This document shows, piece after piece, positions 17,405 to 25,922 of a DNA stretch of 64,000 bases. Location: the NCBI RefSeq assembly GCF_002257645.1, contig NZ_NQMO01000002.1:930001-994000 (forward strand), written 5' to 3'. This stretch comes from Paenibacillus sp. XY044. Lineage in GTDB: Bacteria; Bacillota; Bacilli; Paenibacillales; Paenibacillaceae. A model generated the notes under the pieces. The model had not been told where the DNA came from, ran no database searches, and saw nothing but the letters and a program-made list of their open reading frames with translations. The position numbers and the translations under genes were made by a program. Within the stretch, counting starts at the first letter, position 1, and each line of letters begins with the position of its first letter.

Positions 17405-17940
17405 TTAACAAGAATAAGCAGAAAGCCGAAGTTTGGCATTCGTGTCGGTCACAGTAAATAGGCATGATTTGACCAACATATTTTTCTTATTTGATGCGGT
17501 ATTCTCATATTCCCTGCTGTCTAAGTAACGAAACCAAGCCAAATAATGATGCGAATATTTAGTTGCAACACCGTTAAATCGATCCAACCATTTTTTCAAA
17601 CGGCTGTGGTAGGCTTATACCACGATATTTCGCTTTGTCACCACGTTTACGTGGCCTGCGTTCGGTGATATTTCGCTTGCCTTTTTCCGAGTACAGAAAG
17701 TAAGTCTCATCCATCTCAACAATATCTTGAAATGCTTCGGTTGGAATCTAATTAGAGCAGAAAGAATCTTATGCCGCCAGTAAAACAAGGTGACATGCGT
17801 GACTTCATCGTTTAACTGCTCTGCACATTTTCTCGGAGAAAAGCCCTCAATCATGCATTCAATAAAACGAACCCAAATATGAGGACTTCTCGTGCGTTGC
17901 AGAGGGATCCATTTCAATTTATATAGACATTTTTTTTCGA
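17405..17940 (-). pseudogene. Degraded IS1595-family (ISXO2-like) transposase
   Basis: Broken pieces of a transposase in two frames on the minus strand. Upstream: KWIPLQRTRSPHIWVRFIECMIEGFSPRKCAEQLNDE and a helix-turn-helix-like part. After a frameshift the catalytic start MDETYFLYSEKGKR appears. The middle is deleted and the C-terminal KKWLDRFNGVATKY...YLAWFRYLD resumes from about 17599 down to about 17500, after which similarity fades. The element is inactive and I see no clear terminal repeats. Confidence 0.8.
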
Positions 17941-18058
17941 AAAAGGAAGCAGGGAGTAATGGGCCACTCTTACCGCATGGGCCAAGTTCATTGAGGCATA
18001 CAATGTTACGGATGGTGATGATGACTGCGGTCCGAGTCCCGCGGAAAGGAACGATGCC

Positions 18059-19258
18059 ATGCAGCAATATATCGTGAAGAAAGGCGACACCCTGAAACGC
18101 ATCGCCGCAAGCAAGGGGTTATCAGCGAGTCATATTATCAATGCCAACCCTTGGGCGTCCGACCAGCCCTATTTAATCCCGGGGCAGATGCTCTACCTTC
18201 CTTCTTCTCCGCGGAGAAGGTATGCCATTCAGGCCGGCGATACGCTGGATCGCATCGCTGCAACTTTTCAAACCCGGGAAGAGGCGATCATGGATATGAA
18301 CCCCGGCATTTCACCGTATGTTCTTCCGGAAGGGCGCGTCCTGGTGCTTCCATCGGCCGAACGGACCGGGATCGTCCAGATTATGGGAGAGTACGGTTAC
18401 CGTCAGCTGAAGGATGATATCCGGCAGCTGGCGGCGTTCTATCCAGCAATCGAAACCGGGTCGATTGGAGAGAGCGTGTTGGGGAAACCTATTCCGTACC
18501 TGAAAATCGGGGAAGGCGAAAAACATATACATGTGAACGCTTCCATTCACGCGAATGAATGGATTACGACGCCCTCCGTCATGCGTTTTGTCGAGGAATT
18601 CGCCTGCAGTCTGCAATCCGGGCAGCGCTGGAACGGCTACGATCCCGCGCAGTGGTTCCAGCAGTGCACGCTCTGGGTCGTCCCGATGGTCAATCCGGAC
18701 GGCGTGGAGCTGGTACAGGAAGGGATTCATCCCGGCCATCCGTATTACGGGCAGCTGACGGAGTGGAACGGCTGCCGCCGCGACTTCCGGCACTGGAAGG
18801 CCAACATCCATGGCGTGGACCTGGGCGATCAGTTCCCGGCCCATTGGGAAGAAGAGGTTCAAAGGCGGGGCAAGCGGTCTCCGTCTCCCCGGGATTACCC
18901 TGGCACGGCGCCGCTGACGGAGCCGGAAGCAGCGGCACTGGCGGCTTTCACGCTGGAGACGTCGCCCGATGCCGCCGTATCCCTACACAGCCAAGGGCAG
19001 GAGATTTACTGGAATTACCGCAATTATGAGCCCAAGGAGAGCCGGGAGTGGTCACGCCGCCTGGGCCAGGTCAGCGGCTACCGCCCCGTGAAGCTGGAAG
19101 GCAGCGACGCCGGCTATAAAGATTGGTTTATCCAGCATTTCCGGCGTCCGGGCTTTACCGTCGAGGTCGGTCTGGGTAAAAATCCGCTTCCGCTTGAGGA
19201 TTACGATCAAATCAGCCTGGATGTGGGTTTGGTTCTGGCTGAACTGATGTCAATGTGA
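18059..19258 (+). CDS. LysM-M14 peptidase (gamma-D-glutamyl-diaminoacid endopeptidase type)
   Basis: A 399-residue wall enzyme: two N-terminal LysM repeats (about 2-47 and 54-98), then a zinc carboxypeptidase M14 domain. Zinc ligands are visible as H164-x-x-E167 and H310 (SLHSQG), with catalytic E369 (FTVEVGLG). This layout matches the endopeptidase I group that cuts the gamma-D-Glu-mDap bond of spore or cell-wall stem peptides. No signal peptide is present, as in spore-associated homologues. The start follows AAAGGA. The 120 nt upstream border the IS1595 remnant. Confidence 0.92.
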   Translation: MQQYIVKKGDTLKRIAASKGLSASHIINANPWASDQPYLIPGQMLYLPSSPRRRYAIQAGDTLDRIAATFQTREEAIMDMNPGISPYVLPEGRVLVLPSAERTGIVQIMGEYGYRQLKDDIRQLAAFYPAIETGSIGESVLGKPIPYLKIGEGEKHIHVNASIHANEWITTPSVMRFVEEFACSLQSGQRWNGYDPAQWFQQCTLWVVPMVNPDGVELVQEGIHPGHPYYGQLTEWNGCRRDFRHWKANIHGVDLGDQFPAHWEEEVQRRGKRSPSPRDYPGTAPLTEPEAAALAAFTLETSPDAAVSLHSQGQEIYWNYRNYEPKESREWSRRLGQVSGYRPVKLEGSDAGYKDWFIQHFRRPGFTVEVGLGKNPLPLEDYDQISLDVGLVLAELMSM

Positions 19259-19422
19259 AAAAATAATGAAACATTTTCTGCAAGATTACGTATGATATGA
19301 TTAAGGGAGCGGACGCTGTGTTAGTTTTAAAGAGACCGGCGATCGTTTCCTTTTTGCGTGAGAGCTCGTCCCTGTTTGGATGGATTCGTCACCTATGTAC
19401 ACAAGAAAAAGGAGGGAAAGGC

Positions 19423-19704
19423 ATGAAATGGAGAAGATTGCTGTCGCTGCGGCGCTGGTCCCATATGTTCTCCCGGATTTGGCGCTATCTGATGTCGCCT
19501 CATGTGGGCACCTTGGACAAGCTGCTGTTTCTCGTCCCGGTGGTGCTGTATTGGGTGCTGCCCGACGTTATGCCGTTTATCCCGATTGACGATATTGGTG
19601 TCACGATGCTGATGACGGGATGGTTTGTCTCCCGGATGGATAAGAAATACCCCGGTCTGCTGGACGGTGGTGTGATTCATCCGCCCAAGGGCCCGACGCG
19701 CTGA
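19423..19704 (+). CDS. Small membrane protein, DUF1232-like
   Basis: 93 residues starting after AAGGAGGG. A basic N-terminus, then two hydrophobic segments around LLFLVPVVLYWVLPDVMPFIPIDDIGV; the P-D..P-IDD pattern recalls DUF1232 (YkvA) proteins. Function unknown. Longer in-frame versions lack a ribosome site. Confidence 0.6.
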   Translation: MKWRRLLSLRRWSHMFSRIWRYLMSPHVGTLDKLLFLVPVVLYWVLPDVMPFIPIDDIGVTMLMTGWFVSRMDKKYPGLLDGGVIHPPKGPTR

Positions 19705-19740
19705 GGCTTCTTGCCATCCTAAATCTGATACAGTACAATT

Positions 19741-19845
19741 TATAGTTACAGATAGAATGAACTCAAGAAATTCATGTTGAAGAGCTTGGAGTAAGCTGTT
19801 ACAACAGGGTTCAATTCGGAACTTGAGTTCAATCTATACAGTATG
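19741..19845. repeat. Intergenic palindromic element
   Basis: Arms ATAGAATGAACTCAAG (about 19752-19767) and CTTGAGTTCAATCTAT (about 19822-19837) are near-perfect inverted copies about 54 nt apart. There is a secondary inverted pair inside (TTCATGTTGAA / TTCAATTCGGAA). It fills the gap before the HesB-like gene and has no reading frame. A hairpin RNA or MITE-like relic is possible. Confidence 0.6.
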
Positions 19846-19878
19846 AAAAACTGACCTTACCTATAGGAGATGTAGCCG

Positions 19879-20181
19879 ATGAAATGCAAAATTACCCGCA
19901 ATGCGGCCAAGGTGCTTAAAAAGGAACTCGAGAAGGATGAAAACCGCGATCTGAAGCTTCGCGTACTCGTGACGCATGCCCACGGCGACCATGCGCATTA
20001 CGGCCTGGATATGGACAAGGCTAAGGACCAGGATGAAATCGTGAGCACCGATAAGGAAATCGATGTGCTTCTGGACAAGAACGAGCCGCTTCTTGACGGT
20101 GTCAAAATCGACTATTTGTATTTCCCGCAGGAAGGCTTTGTGATCACCAACCCTTCTAAAGGTAATCACGGCGACCACTAA
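19879..20181 (+). CDS. HesB/IscA-like fold protein, YneR-like
   Basis: A 100-residue HesB-like domain protein. The IscA cysteines (a central Cys and a C-terminal CxC) are missing; only C3 is present, and the C-terminus is GNHGDH. A histidine-rich stretch (THAHGDHAHYGLDMD) occupies the middle. This matches the YneR-type branch, which lacks cluster-assembly cysteines. The ribosome site AGGAGATG is good. Role unknown. Confidence 0.75.
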   Translation: MKCKITRNAAKVLKKELEKDENRDLKLRVLVTHAHGDHAHYGLDMDKAKDQDEIVSTDKEIDVLLDKNEPLLDGVKIDYLYFPQEGFVITNPSKGNHGDH

Positions 20182-20316
20182 GGCGGTCAATTTCCGAACC
20201 ATCGGACAGGTAACCGGTGGAAAATGGTGGATTTCCGGATCGCTGCATAGTTCCGCTGCTCCCATACCATTCTAAGGACGGGTAGGAACTTTGTAGTGAA
20301 GGGAGAGCAACTGTTC

Positions 20317-20598
20317 ATGACAACACGTTACGATTCCAGTCTGCAATCACAAAATTCGGTTTCCCAGGCTCAAAATGCGGTGGAGAAGCTCCACAATGCG
20401 GTTTCCTCGGCTTTGTCCCATCCGACGGAGCAAATGGTCGAGCAGGCGCAGAACCGCCTGGCTCACACGGAACAGGCCGTGCGTCAAGCCGGCCTGGCGG
20501 ATAACCATCAAGCCGTAGAATTGGCTGAAGAAATGCTGGCCGAGGAGAAGGGCCGTTTGGCGTCGCTGGCGTCCGAACATGGGAAATCGAAGGCGTAG
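20317..20598 (+). CDS. Small helical hypothetical protein
   Basis: 93 residues, almost all amphipathic helix rich in Gln, Ala and Glu (NSVSQAQNAVEKLHNAVSSAL, then AQNRLAHTEQAVRQAG). It probably forms a helical hairpin or coiled coil. No family is recognised. ATG 20317 lies downstream of GGGAG; a terminator follows directly. Confidence 0.6.
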   Translation: MTTRYDSSLQSQNSVSQAQNAVEKLHNAVSSALSHPTEQMVEQAQNRLAHTEQAVRQAGLADNHQAVELAEEMLAEEKGRLASLASEHGKSKA

Positions 20599-20610
20599 GT
20601 TCCTGTCAGA

Positions 20611-20647
20611 ACCCGCGAAGCGCAGCTGCGCTTTGCGGGTTTTTTTG
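20611..20647 (+). terminator. Terminator of the helical protein gene
   Basis: ACCCGCGAAGCGCAG / CTGCGCTTTGCGGGT stem with TTTTTTT. Confidence 0.92.
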
Positions 20648-20705
20648 TATACCCGTCTTTGCGGCAGGTCAATGGATTCGCCCTTGCAGCATGCATAGGG
20701 CTTTT

Positions 20706-20734
20706 TTGGGACTCATCCCTGATTATGCTATAAT
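20706..20734 (+). promoter_or_regulatory. Promoter of the aldo/keto reductase gene
   Basis: TTGGGA and TATAAT 17 bp apart, with a TG dinucleotide (TGC) before the -10, 52 nt ahead of the start. Confidence 0.6.
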
Positions 20735-20785
20735 GGGGCGAAGTCTTCTTTAGTGCTCATTATTTCATAGGAAGGTTGTGAGAGT

Positions 20786-21610
20786 ATGAAACACATTACC
20801 GATTGCACCATCCTGAATAACGGAGTTACGATGCCATGGCTGGGACTGGGTACCTTCAAGGCCCAAGGGGACGATGTGTACAAGGCGGTAAAGCTGGCGC
20901 TGGAGATCGGCTACCGCAGCATCGATACCGCGAAGGCATATGGCAACGAGGAAGAAGTGGGCCGCGCCATAGCAGAGAGCGGCATTCCGAGAAGCGAGAT
21001 TTTCGTCACGACCAAAGTGTGGAATGACGACCAGGGCTTCGATTCAACGCTCCGGGCCTTCGAAGGCAGCCAGAAGCGGCTCGGCCTCGAGGTGATCGAC
21101 CTGTACTTGATTCATTGGCCCGGCAAAGACAAATTCAAAGATACGTGGAAGGCGATGGAGCGCCTGTATAAGGAAGGTCGGATCCGCGCCATCGGCGTCA
21201 GCAACTTCCTCGTTCACCATCTGAAGGACCTGCTGCAGGACAGCAGGACTGTCCCTGCCGTGAACCAGGTGGAGCTGCACCCGCGGCTGATCCAGCAGGA
21301 ATTGCAGGATTTTTGCGGCGCTCAGGGAATCCAGCTCGAGGCATGGAGTCCATTGATGCAGGGTAAGCTGACCGAAGATTCGACGCTGGCGGGCATCGCG
21401 CAGAAGTACGGCAAAACGCCGGCACAGGTCATCCTGCGCTGGAATATCCAGAACAAGATCGTCACGATTCCGAAGTCGGTCACCCCATCCCGAATACGCG
21501 AGAATGCGGACATCTTTGATTTCGAGCTGTCGTCCGACGAAATCAGGAAGATCGACAGTCTGAATCAGGACCGCCGCGTCGGCAGTGATCCGGACAAGTT
21601 TCTTTTCTAA
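20786..21610 (+). CDS. Aldo/keto reductase
   Basis: A 274-residue NADPH-dependent aldo/keto reductase. The catalytic tetrad is visible: D47 in SIDTAKAYGNE, Y52, K77 in VTTKVWN and H110 in YLIHWPG. NADPH-binding IPKSVTPSRIREN is near the C-terminus. It is close to the 2,5-diketo-D-gluconate reductase/YvgN group. AGGAAGG precedes ATG. The in vivo substrate is unknown; a role in detoxifying aldehydes such as methylglyoxal is a guess from relatives. Confidence 0.95.
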   Translation: MKHITDCTILNNGVTMPWLGLGTFKAQGDDVYKAVKLALEIGYRSIDTAKAYGNEEEVGRAIAESGIPRSEIFVTTKVWNDDQGFDSTLRAFEGSQKRLGLEVIDLYLIHWPGKDKFKDTWKAMERLYKEGRIRAIGVSNFLVHHLKDLLQDSRTVPAVNQVELHPRLIQQELQDFCGAQGIQLEAWSPLMQGKLTEDSTLAGIAQKYGKTPAQVILRWNIQNKIVTIPKSVTPSRIRENADIFDFELSSDEIRKIDSLNQDRRVGSDPDKFLF

Positions 21611-21690
21611 AAGGGACAGGCTTAGACAGGATTAACGAATCTTTCAACATAAGCATTGCTATCATCTTTTGTATACGATAAAACAACAAA

Positions 21691-21722
21691 ACCCGGACTC
21701 CTTAAGGAGTTCCGGGTTTTTC
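21691..21722. terminator. Bidirectional terminator between convergent genes
   Basis: AACCCGGACTCC / GGAGTTCCGGGTT stem with TTTTT on the plus strand and TTTTGTTGTTTT on the minus strand. It can end both the reductase and the LTA synthase genes. Confidence 0.85.
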
Positions 21723-23693
21723 ACTTTGCTTAAGCTTAGGGACCAGGTCGTACTGGACGATTTCATCGGAAATGTGCAGCTCGTTCTTCGCTCGGTCGTA
21801 TCCGGCACGGCAGGCGCTCACATCGACTGTTTTGCCGGTCCCCAGATTATAGCAGCTGCCATCCTTGAACATGCCGCTTTGGGAGGGGATGTAAAACCGT
21901 TTGCCGTCCGTATACGCTCCACTGCGCAGGGTGACGAACCGGTCTTTACCGTCAAACAGGTCATTTCCCATCATGTACTGCGACTTGGCAGATATACCCA
22001 GCAGGTGCAGGAGTGACGGCGCCATGTCGAGCTGTCCGGCGGGTTTGTCATACACCCCTGCGCCGTCACCGTCCGGCAGATGAACGAGGAGAGGCACTTC
22101 GTTCATGATCTGCTCCATGTCCAATTCGTTCAGGCTTTTGCCCAGAAACTTCTCATAGAGGGCTTTGTCCTTCACCGAATTATCATGATCCCCATAGATA
22201 TACAGGATGGTATGATCCCACAGTCCGTCCTGCTTCAGCCGTTCCACCAATTGGCCGAGCGCTGCGTCCACATAGTGAATCGACTGCAGGTAATCCCCAA
22301 AGACGGTTCCGTCGAACTCGCCGACATTCAGCTCCTGCACATCGTCCGGTAGCGAGAACGGATGGTGGGAGGAGAGCGTGATCAGAAACGAATAGAACGG
22401 TTGCGGAAGCTGTTCAATCTTGCTCAGGGATTGCCCGAAAAAAGATTTGTCTCCTAGCGACCAGCCGAGAGGCTCGTCGATGTCGTAATCCTTTTTGCTG
22501 AAAAACTGGTCGTAGCCCAAATTGTCGTACATCGCGTTCCGGTTCCAGAAGCTGCCGTCGTAGGCATGGAATGCATTCGGCGTATAGCCATGCTCCTTCA
22601 GGATCGCCGGAAGTGAGTTAAACTGATGATTGGCATAGCGGATAAACACCGAGCCGTACGGAACCGGATGCAGCGAAGTCTGGGATGAGAAATCCGCATC
22701 GGAGGTTCTGCCCTGGCCGGTTTGATGATAATAATGGCTGAAGTACATGCTTTCCTTCATCAGACGGTTAAAATTCGGCGTGATTTCCTGACCGCCGATC
22801 TGCTTGCCGATCATGAAATTCATAAATGCCTCGGTCTGTATGACCATGACGTTGCTACCCTTGTACTTGCCGAACATGGCGTCGTTCTCCGAACGCGACC
22901 CATCTTTGTCATCGAACCAGTTCTGCACTTTGTCGACTTCGCCCTGGGCAAGCACAGGTTTGGGTCCCAAATGCTCTTTTCCGAAGCGGTAGGCATCGTA
23001 TACATGAAATCCGAGCAGCCCGGTTACGTTATAAAGTGATAAGTTCCACCAATTTCCGGTAAAGAGACCGACAGCGTAGTAATCGATATAGAACTTCAGC
23101 GGGGCAAAGGTTACGACGCACCCGATCACCAGGGCGACGATTCCGGATGAGAAACGGCGTGCAAACCCGGCTTTCCGGGTTGACGGTTTGCCGATGGTGT
23201 AGTTCAGCGCCCCATGTGCCGGACTTCGCAATCCTAGAGGCTTCCATACCGTGAAGACAGCCAGCAGCAGCCAATCCGCGGCAAACGACAGATCACTCCA
23301 ATGAAGCAGCGTCATGATGCTGTCCCCGAGGGAGTCCACTTGACCGGCCTGCATCATCACCGTGACGGTGACCAGATCCTGAAAATAACGGTAGTACACC
23401 AAGTCGGTATACATCAGCGCTGTAAGCACCAGATTAACGACGATAAGTGCGATCCGCTGCCCGCGCCGCGGAAGCCATAAGGTCCAGAACGAAACGAGAA
23501 TCAGGGAGCCGAGGCCGATAAAAAAGTCCAGCGGGTTGAAATCGATTTTGCTGATATGAAGTTTAAAATGGAAAAGAAGCAGCTTATACATCATGAACAG
23601 TATAAACAAGCTGTATACGAAGTAACGGGAGCGGATAAACCGCCCGAAGCCGCCATTTGAAGAGTGTCTGGACATGCTGTATGAGAAATTCAA
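21702..23693 (-). CDS. ltaS: LTA synthase family sulfatase-fold membrane protein
   Basis: About 663 residues: an N-terminal part with about five membrane helices, then an extracellular sulfatase-fold domain. Metal and nucleophile motifs of LtaS are recognisable: VIQTEAFMNF, QTGQGRTSDADF with the nucleophile Thr, and YGDHDNS. It polymerises glycerol phosphate from phosphatidylglycerol on lipoteichoic acid, or is a paralogue with that fold. TTG 23693 lies 9 nt after GGAGG, while TTG 23702 directly abuts it, so the former is preferred. Confidence 0.93.
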   Translation of the reverse strand: MNFSYSMSRHSSNGGFGRFIRSRYFVYSLFILFMMYKLLLFHFKLHISKIDFNPLDFFIGLGSLILVSFWTLWLPRRGQRIALIVVNLVLTALMYTDLVYYRYFQDLVTVTVMMQAGQVDSLGDSIMTLLHWSDLSFAADWLLLAVFTVWKPLGLRSPAHGALNYTIGKPSTRKAGFARRFSSGIVALVIGCVVTFAPLKFYIDYYAVGLFTGNWWNLSLYNVTGLLGFHVYDAYRFGKEHLGPKPVLAQGEVDKVQNWFDDKDGSRSENDAMFGKYKGSNVMVIQTEAFMNFMIGKQIGGQEITPNFNRLMKESMYFSHYYHQTGQGRTSDADFSSQTSLHPVPYGSVFIRYANHQFNSLPAILKEHGYTPNAFHAYDGSFWNRNAMYDNLGYDQFFSKKDYDIDEPLGWSLGDKSFFGQSLSKIEQLPQPFYSFLITLSSHHPFSLPDDVQELNVGEFDGTVFGDYLQSIHYVDAALGQLVERLKQDGLWDHTILYIYGDHDNSVKDKALYEKFLGKSLNELDMEQIMNEVPLLVHLPDGDGAGVYDKPAGQLDMAPSLLHLLGISAKSQYMMGNDLFDGKDRFVTLRSGAYTDGKRFYIPSQSGMFKDGSCYNLGTGKTVDVSACRAGYDRAKNELHISDEIVQYDLVPKLKQSEKPGTP

Positions 23694-23750
23694 ATTGGAC
23701 AACCTCCTGCTGTAGCATGTATTGGATGATGATAGGGCGTAAAGCCATAT

Positions 23751-23775
23751 AGGAGCTGTCCAAGTGGACAGCTCC
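23751..23775. repeat. Inverted repeat after the rRNA methyltransferase gene
   Basis: AGGAGCTGTCC / GGACAGCTCCT, an 11 bp perfect stem with a tetraloop. No T tract follows on either strand, so termination is uncertain. Confidence 0.5.
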
Positions 23776-23796
23776 TGACAAAGCGGCAGCGGATTT

Positions 23797-24936
23797 TTAG
23801 GAACGGCGGGGCGGAAGAGGCCCTAAAAATTGATAATACTGGCATTCGATGCGGCCATTGTACAGCTTCCGCCGCTTGTCGGCCTTCCGGCCAAAGTAAT
23901 GCTCGAACTGTTTGGTCGGGCTTATGGCAAAGAACGACCACGTCGGCAGCTGATTGGCTGTATGCCCCAACGTGCGGATAAGCTTCTCGACTTCGGTCTT
24001 CTCGCTGAGCCGTTCCCCGTATGGGGGATTGGTGATCAGGCAGCCATACTCCCCTTCTGGATGCGCCTTGGCGGCGGGGAGGACCCGGAAATCGATCTCG
24101 CCTGCAAGGCCTGCGCTCTTGGCGGCCGCTTGGGCCACTTCAATCGCCTTCGGATCGATGTCGCTGCCCGTCAGCTGGAGCGGCTCATTGTCCTGCACCG
24201 AATCGAACGCTTCCTCGCGTGCCTCACTCCACAGCTCCTCGGGAATGATCGGCCAATGCTCCGAAGGGAAGGACCGGCGCAGACCCGGCGCAATGTTCCA
24301 GCCGAGGAGGGCCGCTTCAATCAGGATCGTGCCGGAGCCGCAGCACGGATCATACAGCGGCCGCGAAGGGTTCCACCGGCTCAGCTGCAGTAAGGCTGCG
24401 GCCATCGTCTCCTTCAACGGGGCTTCGGTGACCAGCTTGCGGTATCCCCGCTTGTGCAGGGCTGGCCCGGTCGTATCCAGTGTCAGCAGCGCTACGTCCT
24501 TGAGCAGATTGACTTCGATGACATACCGCGGACCGTTCTCCTGGAACCACTCGGTATGGTAGCTTTGCTTCAGCTTTTCAACGATCGCTTTCTTGACGAT
24601 GCCCTGACAGGCGGGCACGCTGCTGAGCTGGGAGTGATGGGAGCGCCCTTCCACGGGGAACTCCCCGTTCGCCGGAATCCAGTCCTGCCAGGGCAGCGCT
24701 TTGGTCCCTTCAAACAATTCGTCAAACGTCTTGGCTGGGAATTCTCCCAACTTGACGAGGATGCGGTCGGATGTCCGGAGCCATAAGTTGCAGCGGCAAA
24801 TATCCTTGTAATCTCCGGTAAAAGTAACCCTTCCGTTCTCGACGATAACGTCGTTGTAGCCTAATTCCTTCAACTCGCGCGCGACGATGGATTCGAGGCC
24901 CATCGGGGCGGTTGCAATCAACTGCAGTTCTGGCAT
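23797..24936 (-). CDS. Class I rRNA methyltransferase with THUMP domain, YpsC/RlmL-like
   Basis: A 379-residue RNA modification enzyme: N-terminal THUMP-like RNA-binding domain and a C-terminal Rossmann methyltransferase with DPCCGSGTILIEAAL and the adenine-N methyltransferase motif NPPYGERL. It resembles B. subtilis YpsC and the N-terminal half of E. coli RlmL (23S rRNA guanine N2). The exact target nucleotide is inferred from relatives. The gene is divergent from the O-methyltransferase gene. Confidence 0.9.
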   Translation of the reverse strand: MPELQLIATAPMGLESIVARELKELGYNDVIVENGRVTFTGDYKDICRCNLWLRTSDRILVKLGEFPAKTFDELFEGTKALPWQDWIPANGEFPVEGRSHHSQLSSVPACQGIVKKAIVEKLKQSYHTEWFQENGPRYVIEVNLLKDVALLTLDTTGPALHKRGYRKLVTEAPLKETMAAALLQLSRWNPSRPLYDPCCGSGTILIEAALLGWNIAPGLRRSFPSEHWPIIPEELWSEAREEAFDSVQDNEPLQLTGSDIDPKAIEVAQAAAKSAGLAGEIDFRVLPAAKAHPEGEYGCLITNPPYGERLSEKTEVEKLIRTLGHTANQLPTWSFFAISPTKQFEHYFGRKADKRRKLYNGRIECQYYQFLGPLPPRRS

Positions 24937-25077
24937 GGTGCGCGTTCAACTCCATTATTCTTGTAGACCACCGTAAAAACTCATACAATGATGGTAGATC
25001 CTGCAGCAGCGTGCTGATGCGGATCTTTGTTAAGATATCAGAAAGGAAAAAACTTCGGAGACTCGATACTTCTTTAT

Positions 25078-25150
25078 ATCGCAAGAAAAACTTCCGATAA
25101 AAGCGGTCTCTCTTCTAAGAATGTACGTCGATAGACGTTTTTCTCATCAT
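25078..25150 (+). repeat. Dispersed intergenic repeat, copy A
   Basis: About 72 bp beginning ATCGCAAGAAAAACTTCCG and ending GTCGATAGACGTTTTTC. The first 19 nt are identical in copies B (54273-54345) and C (43795-43866, inverted), and copies A and B also share the 23 nt around CGTCGATAGACG. It occupies the gap between two divergent methyltransferase genes. Confidence 0.75.
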
Positions 25151-25245
25151 CCTCACATTATAGGATAATGTAAAGTTAATCACAAACATTTGTGTTCATT
25201 ACGTAAAAATTGCCGGGTTCGGTAGGGAAAAGGGGAAGTAGGAAA

Positions 25246-25872
25246 TTGAATCCAGAACAATACGCAGACCATTTTATCGAAAATGACGAGGTCCTGAATC
25301 GGGTCAAGCAGATGACCGCCGAGAAAGGCATGCCCGAAATCGCCATCGCACCGGGCTACGGACGGCTTCTGACGCTGCTGGTCAAGGCGACTGGGGCGGC
25401 CCGCGTCCTGGAAATCGGGGCGCTGGGCGGGTATAGCGGCATCTGTCTCGCCCGGGGGCTTGCGCCGGAAGGGACGCTCACCTCGCTGGAGCTCAAGCAG
25501 GAATTCGCGGACGTCGCGCGGGCCAATTTGAGCGAAGCCGGATTCGGCGGCCAGGTGGAGTACCGGATCGGACCGGCGCTGGACAGCCTTGCACAGCTGA
25601 AGGCGGAGGGGCAGCGGTTCGACTTTTTCTTTATCGATGCCGATAAGGAGAACTATCCGAACTACCTGGAGTATGCGATCGAGCTGGCCAATCCGGGTGC
25701 GCTGATCGTGGGCGACAACACCTTTCTGCGGGGGCGGACCCTCAATTCCGACAAAAACGGTCCTTCGGTGCAGGCGATCCGCCGCTTCAACGAAACGATG
25801 GCGACCGACGACCGGTTGATCGGAACCATTCTCCCAGCTTATGACGGGCTGGCGGTGGCCATGGTCAAATAA
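25246..25872 (+). CDS. SAM-dependent O-methyltransferase (family 3, TrmR/YrrM-like)
   Basis: A 208-residue methyltransferase: VLEIGALGGYSGICLARGL (SAM motif I), SLELKQ and FFIDADKENYPNYLEYA (metal-binding D-x-D-K motif) mark the COMT-like family. B. subtilis TrmR, which methylates 5-hydroxyuridine in tRNA, is the nearest named relative from memory. TTG 25246 was chosen because AAGGGGAAG precedes it; longer versions start without a site. Confidence 0.9.
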   Translation: MNPEQYADHFIENDEVLNRVKQMTAEKGMPEIAIAPGYGRLLTLLVKATGAARVLEIGALGGYSGICLARGLAPEGTLTSLELKQEFADVARANLSEAGFGGQVEYRIGPALDSLAQLKAEGQRFDFFFIDADKENYPNYLEYAIELANPGALIVGDNTFLRGRTLNSDKNGPSVQAIRRFNETMATDDRLIGTILPAYDGLAVAMVK

Positions 25873-25880
25873 ACAGCAGG

Positions 25881-25915
25881 AAGCCCGATCCAAAGGCAGT
25901 TTTGGATCGGGCTTT
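25881..25915. terminator. Bidirectional terminator
   Basis: AAGCCCGATCCAAA / TTTGGATCGGGCTT stem with TTTT on the plus strand. It lies between the convergent O-methyltransferase and asparaginase genes. Confidence 0.85.
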
Positions 25916-25922
25916 TGCATGC

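Noticed and set aside
19805..19825. GGGTTCAATTCGG resembling a tRNA T-arm
   Set aside because: No acceptor, D or anticodon arms can be built around it; it belongs to a palindromic element.
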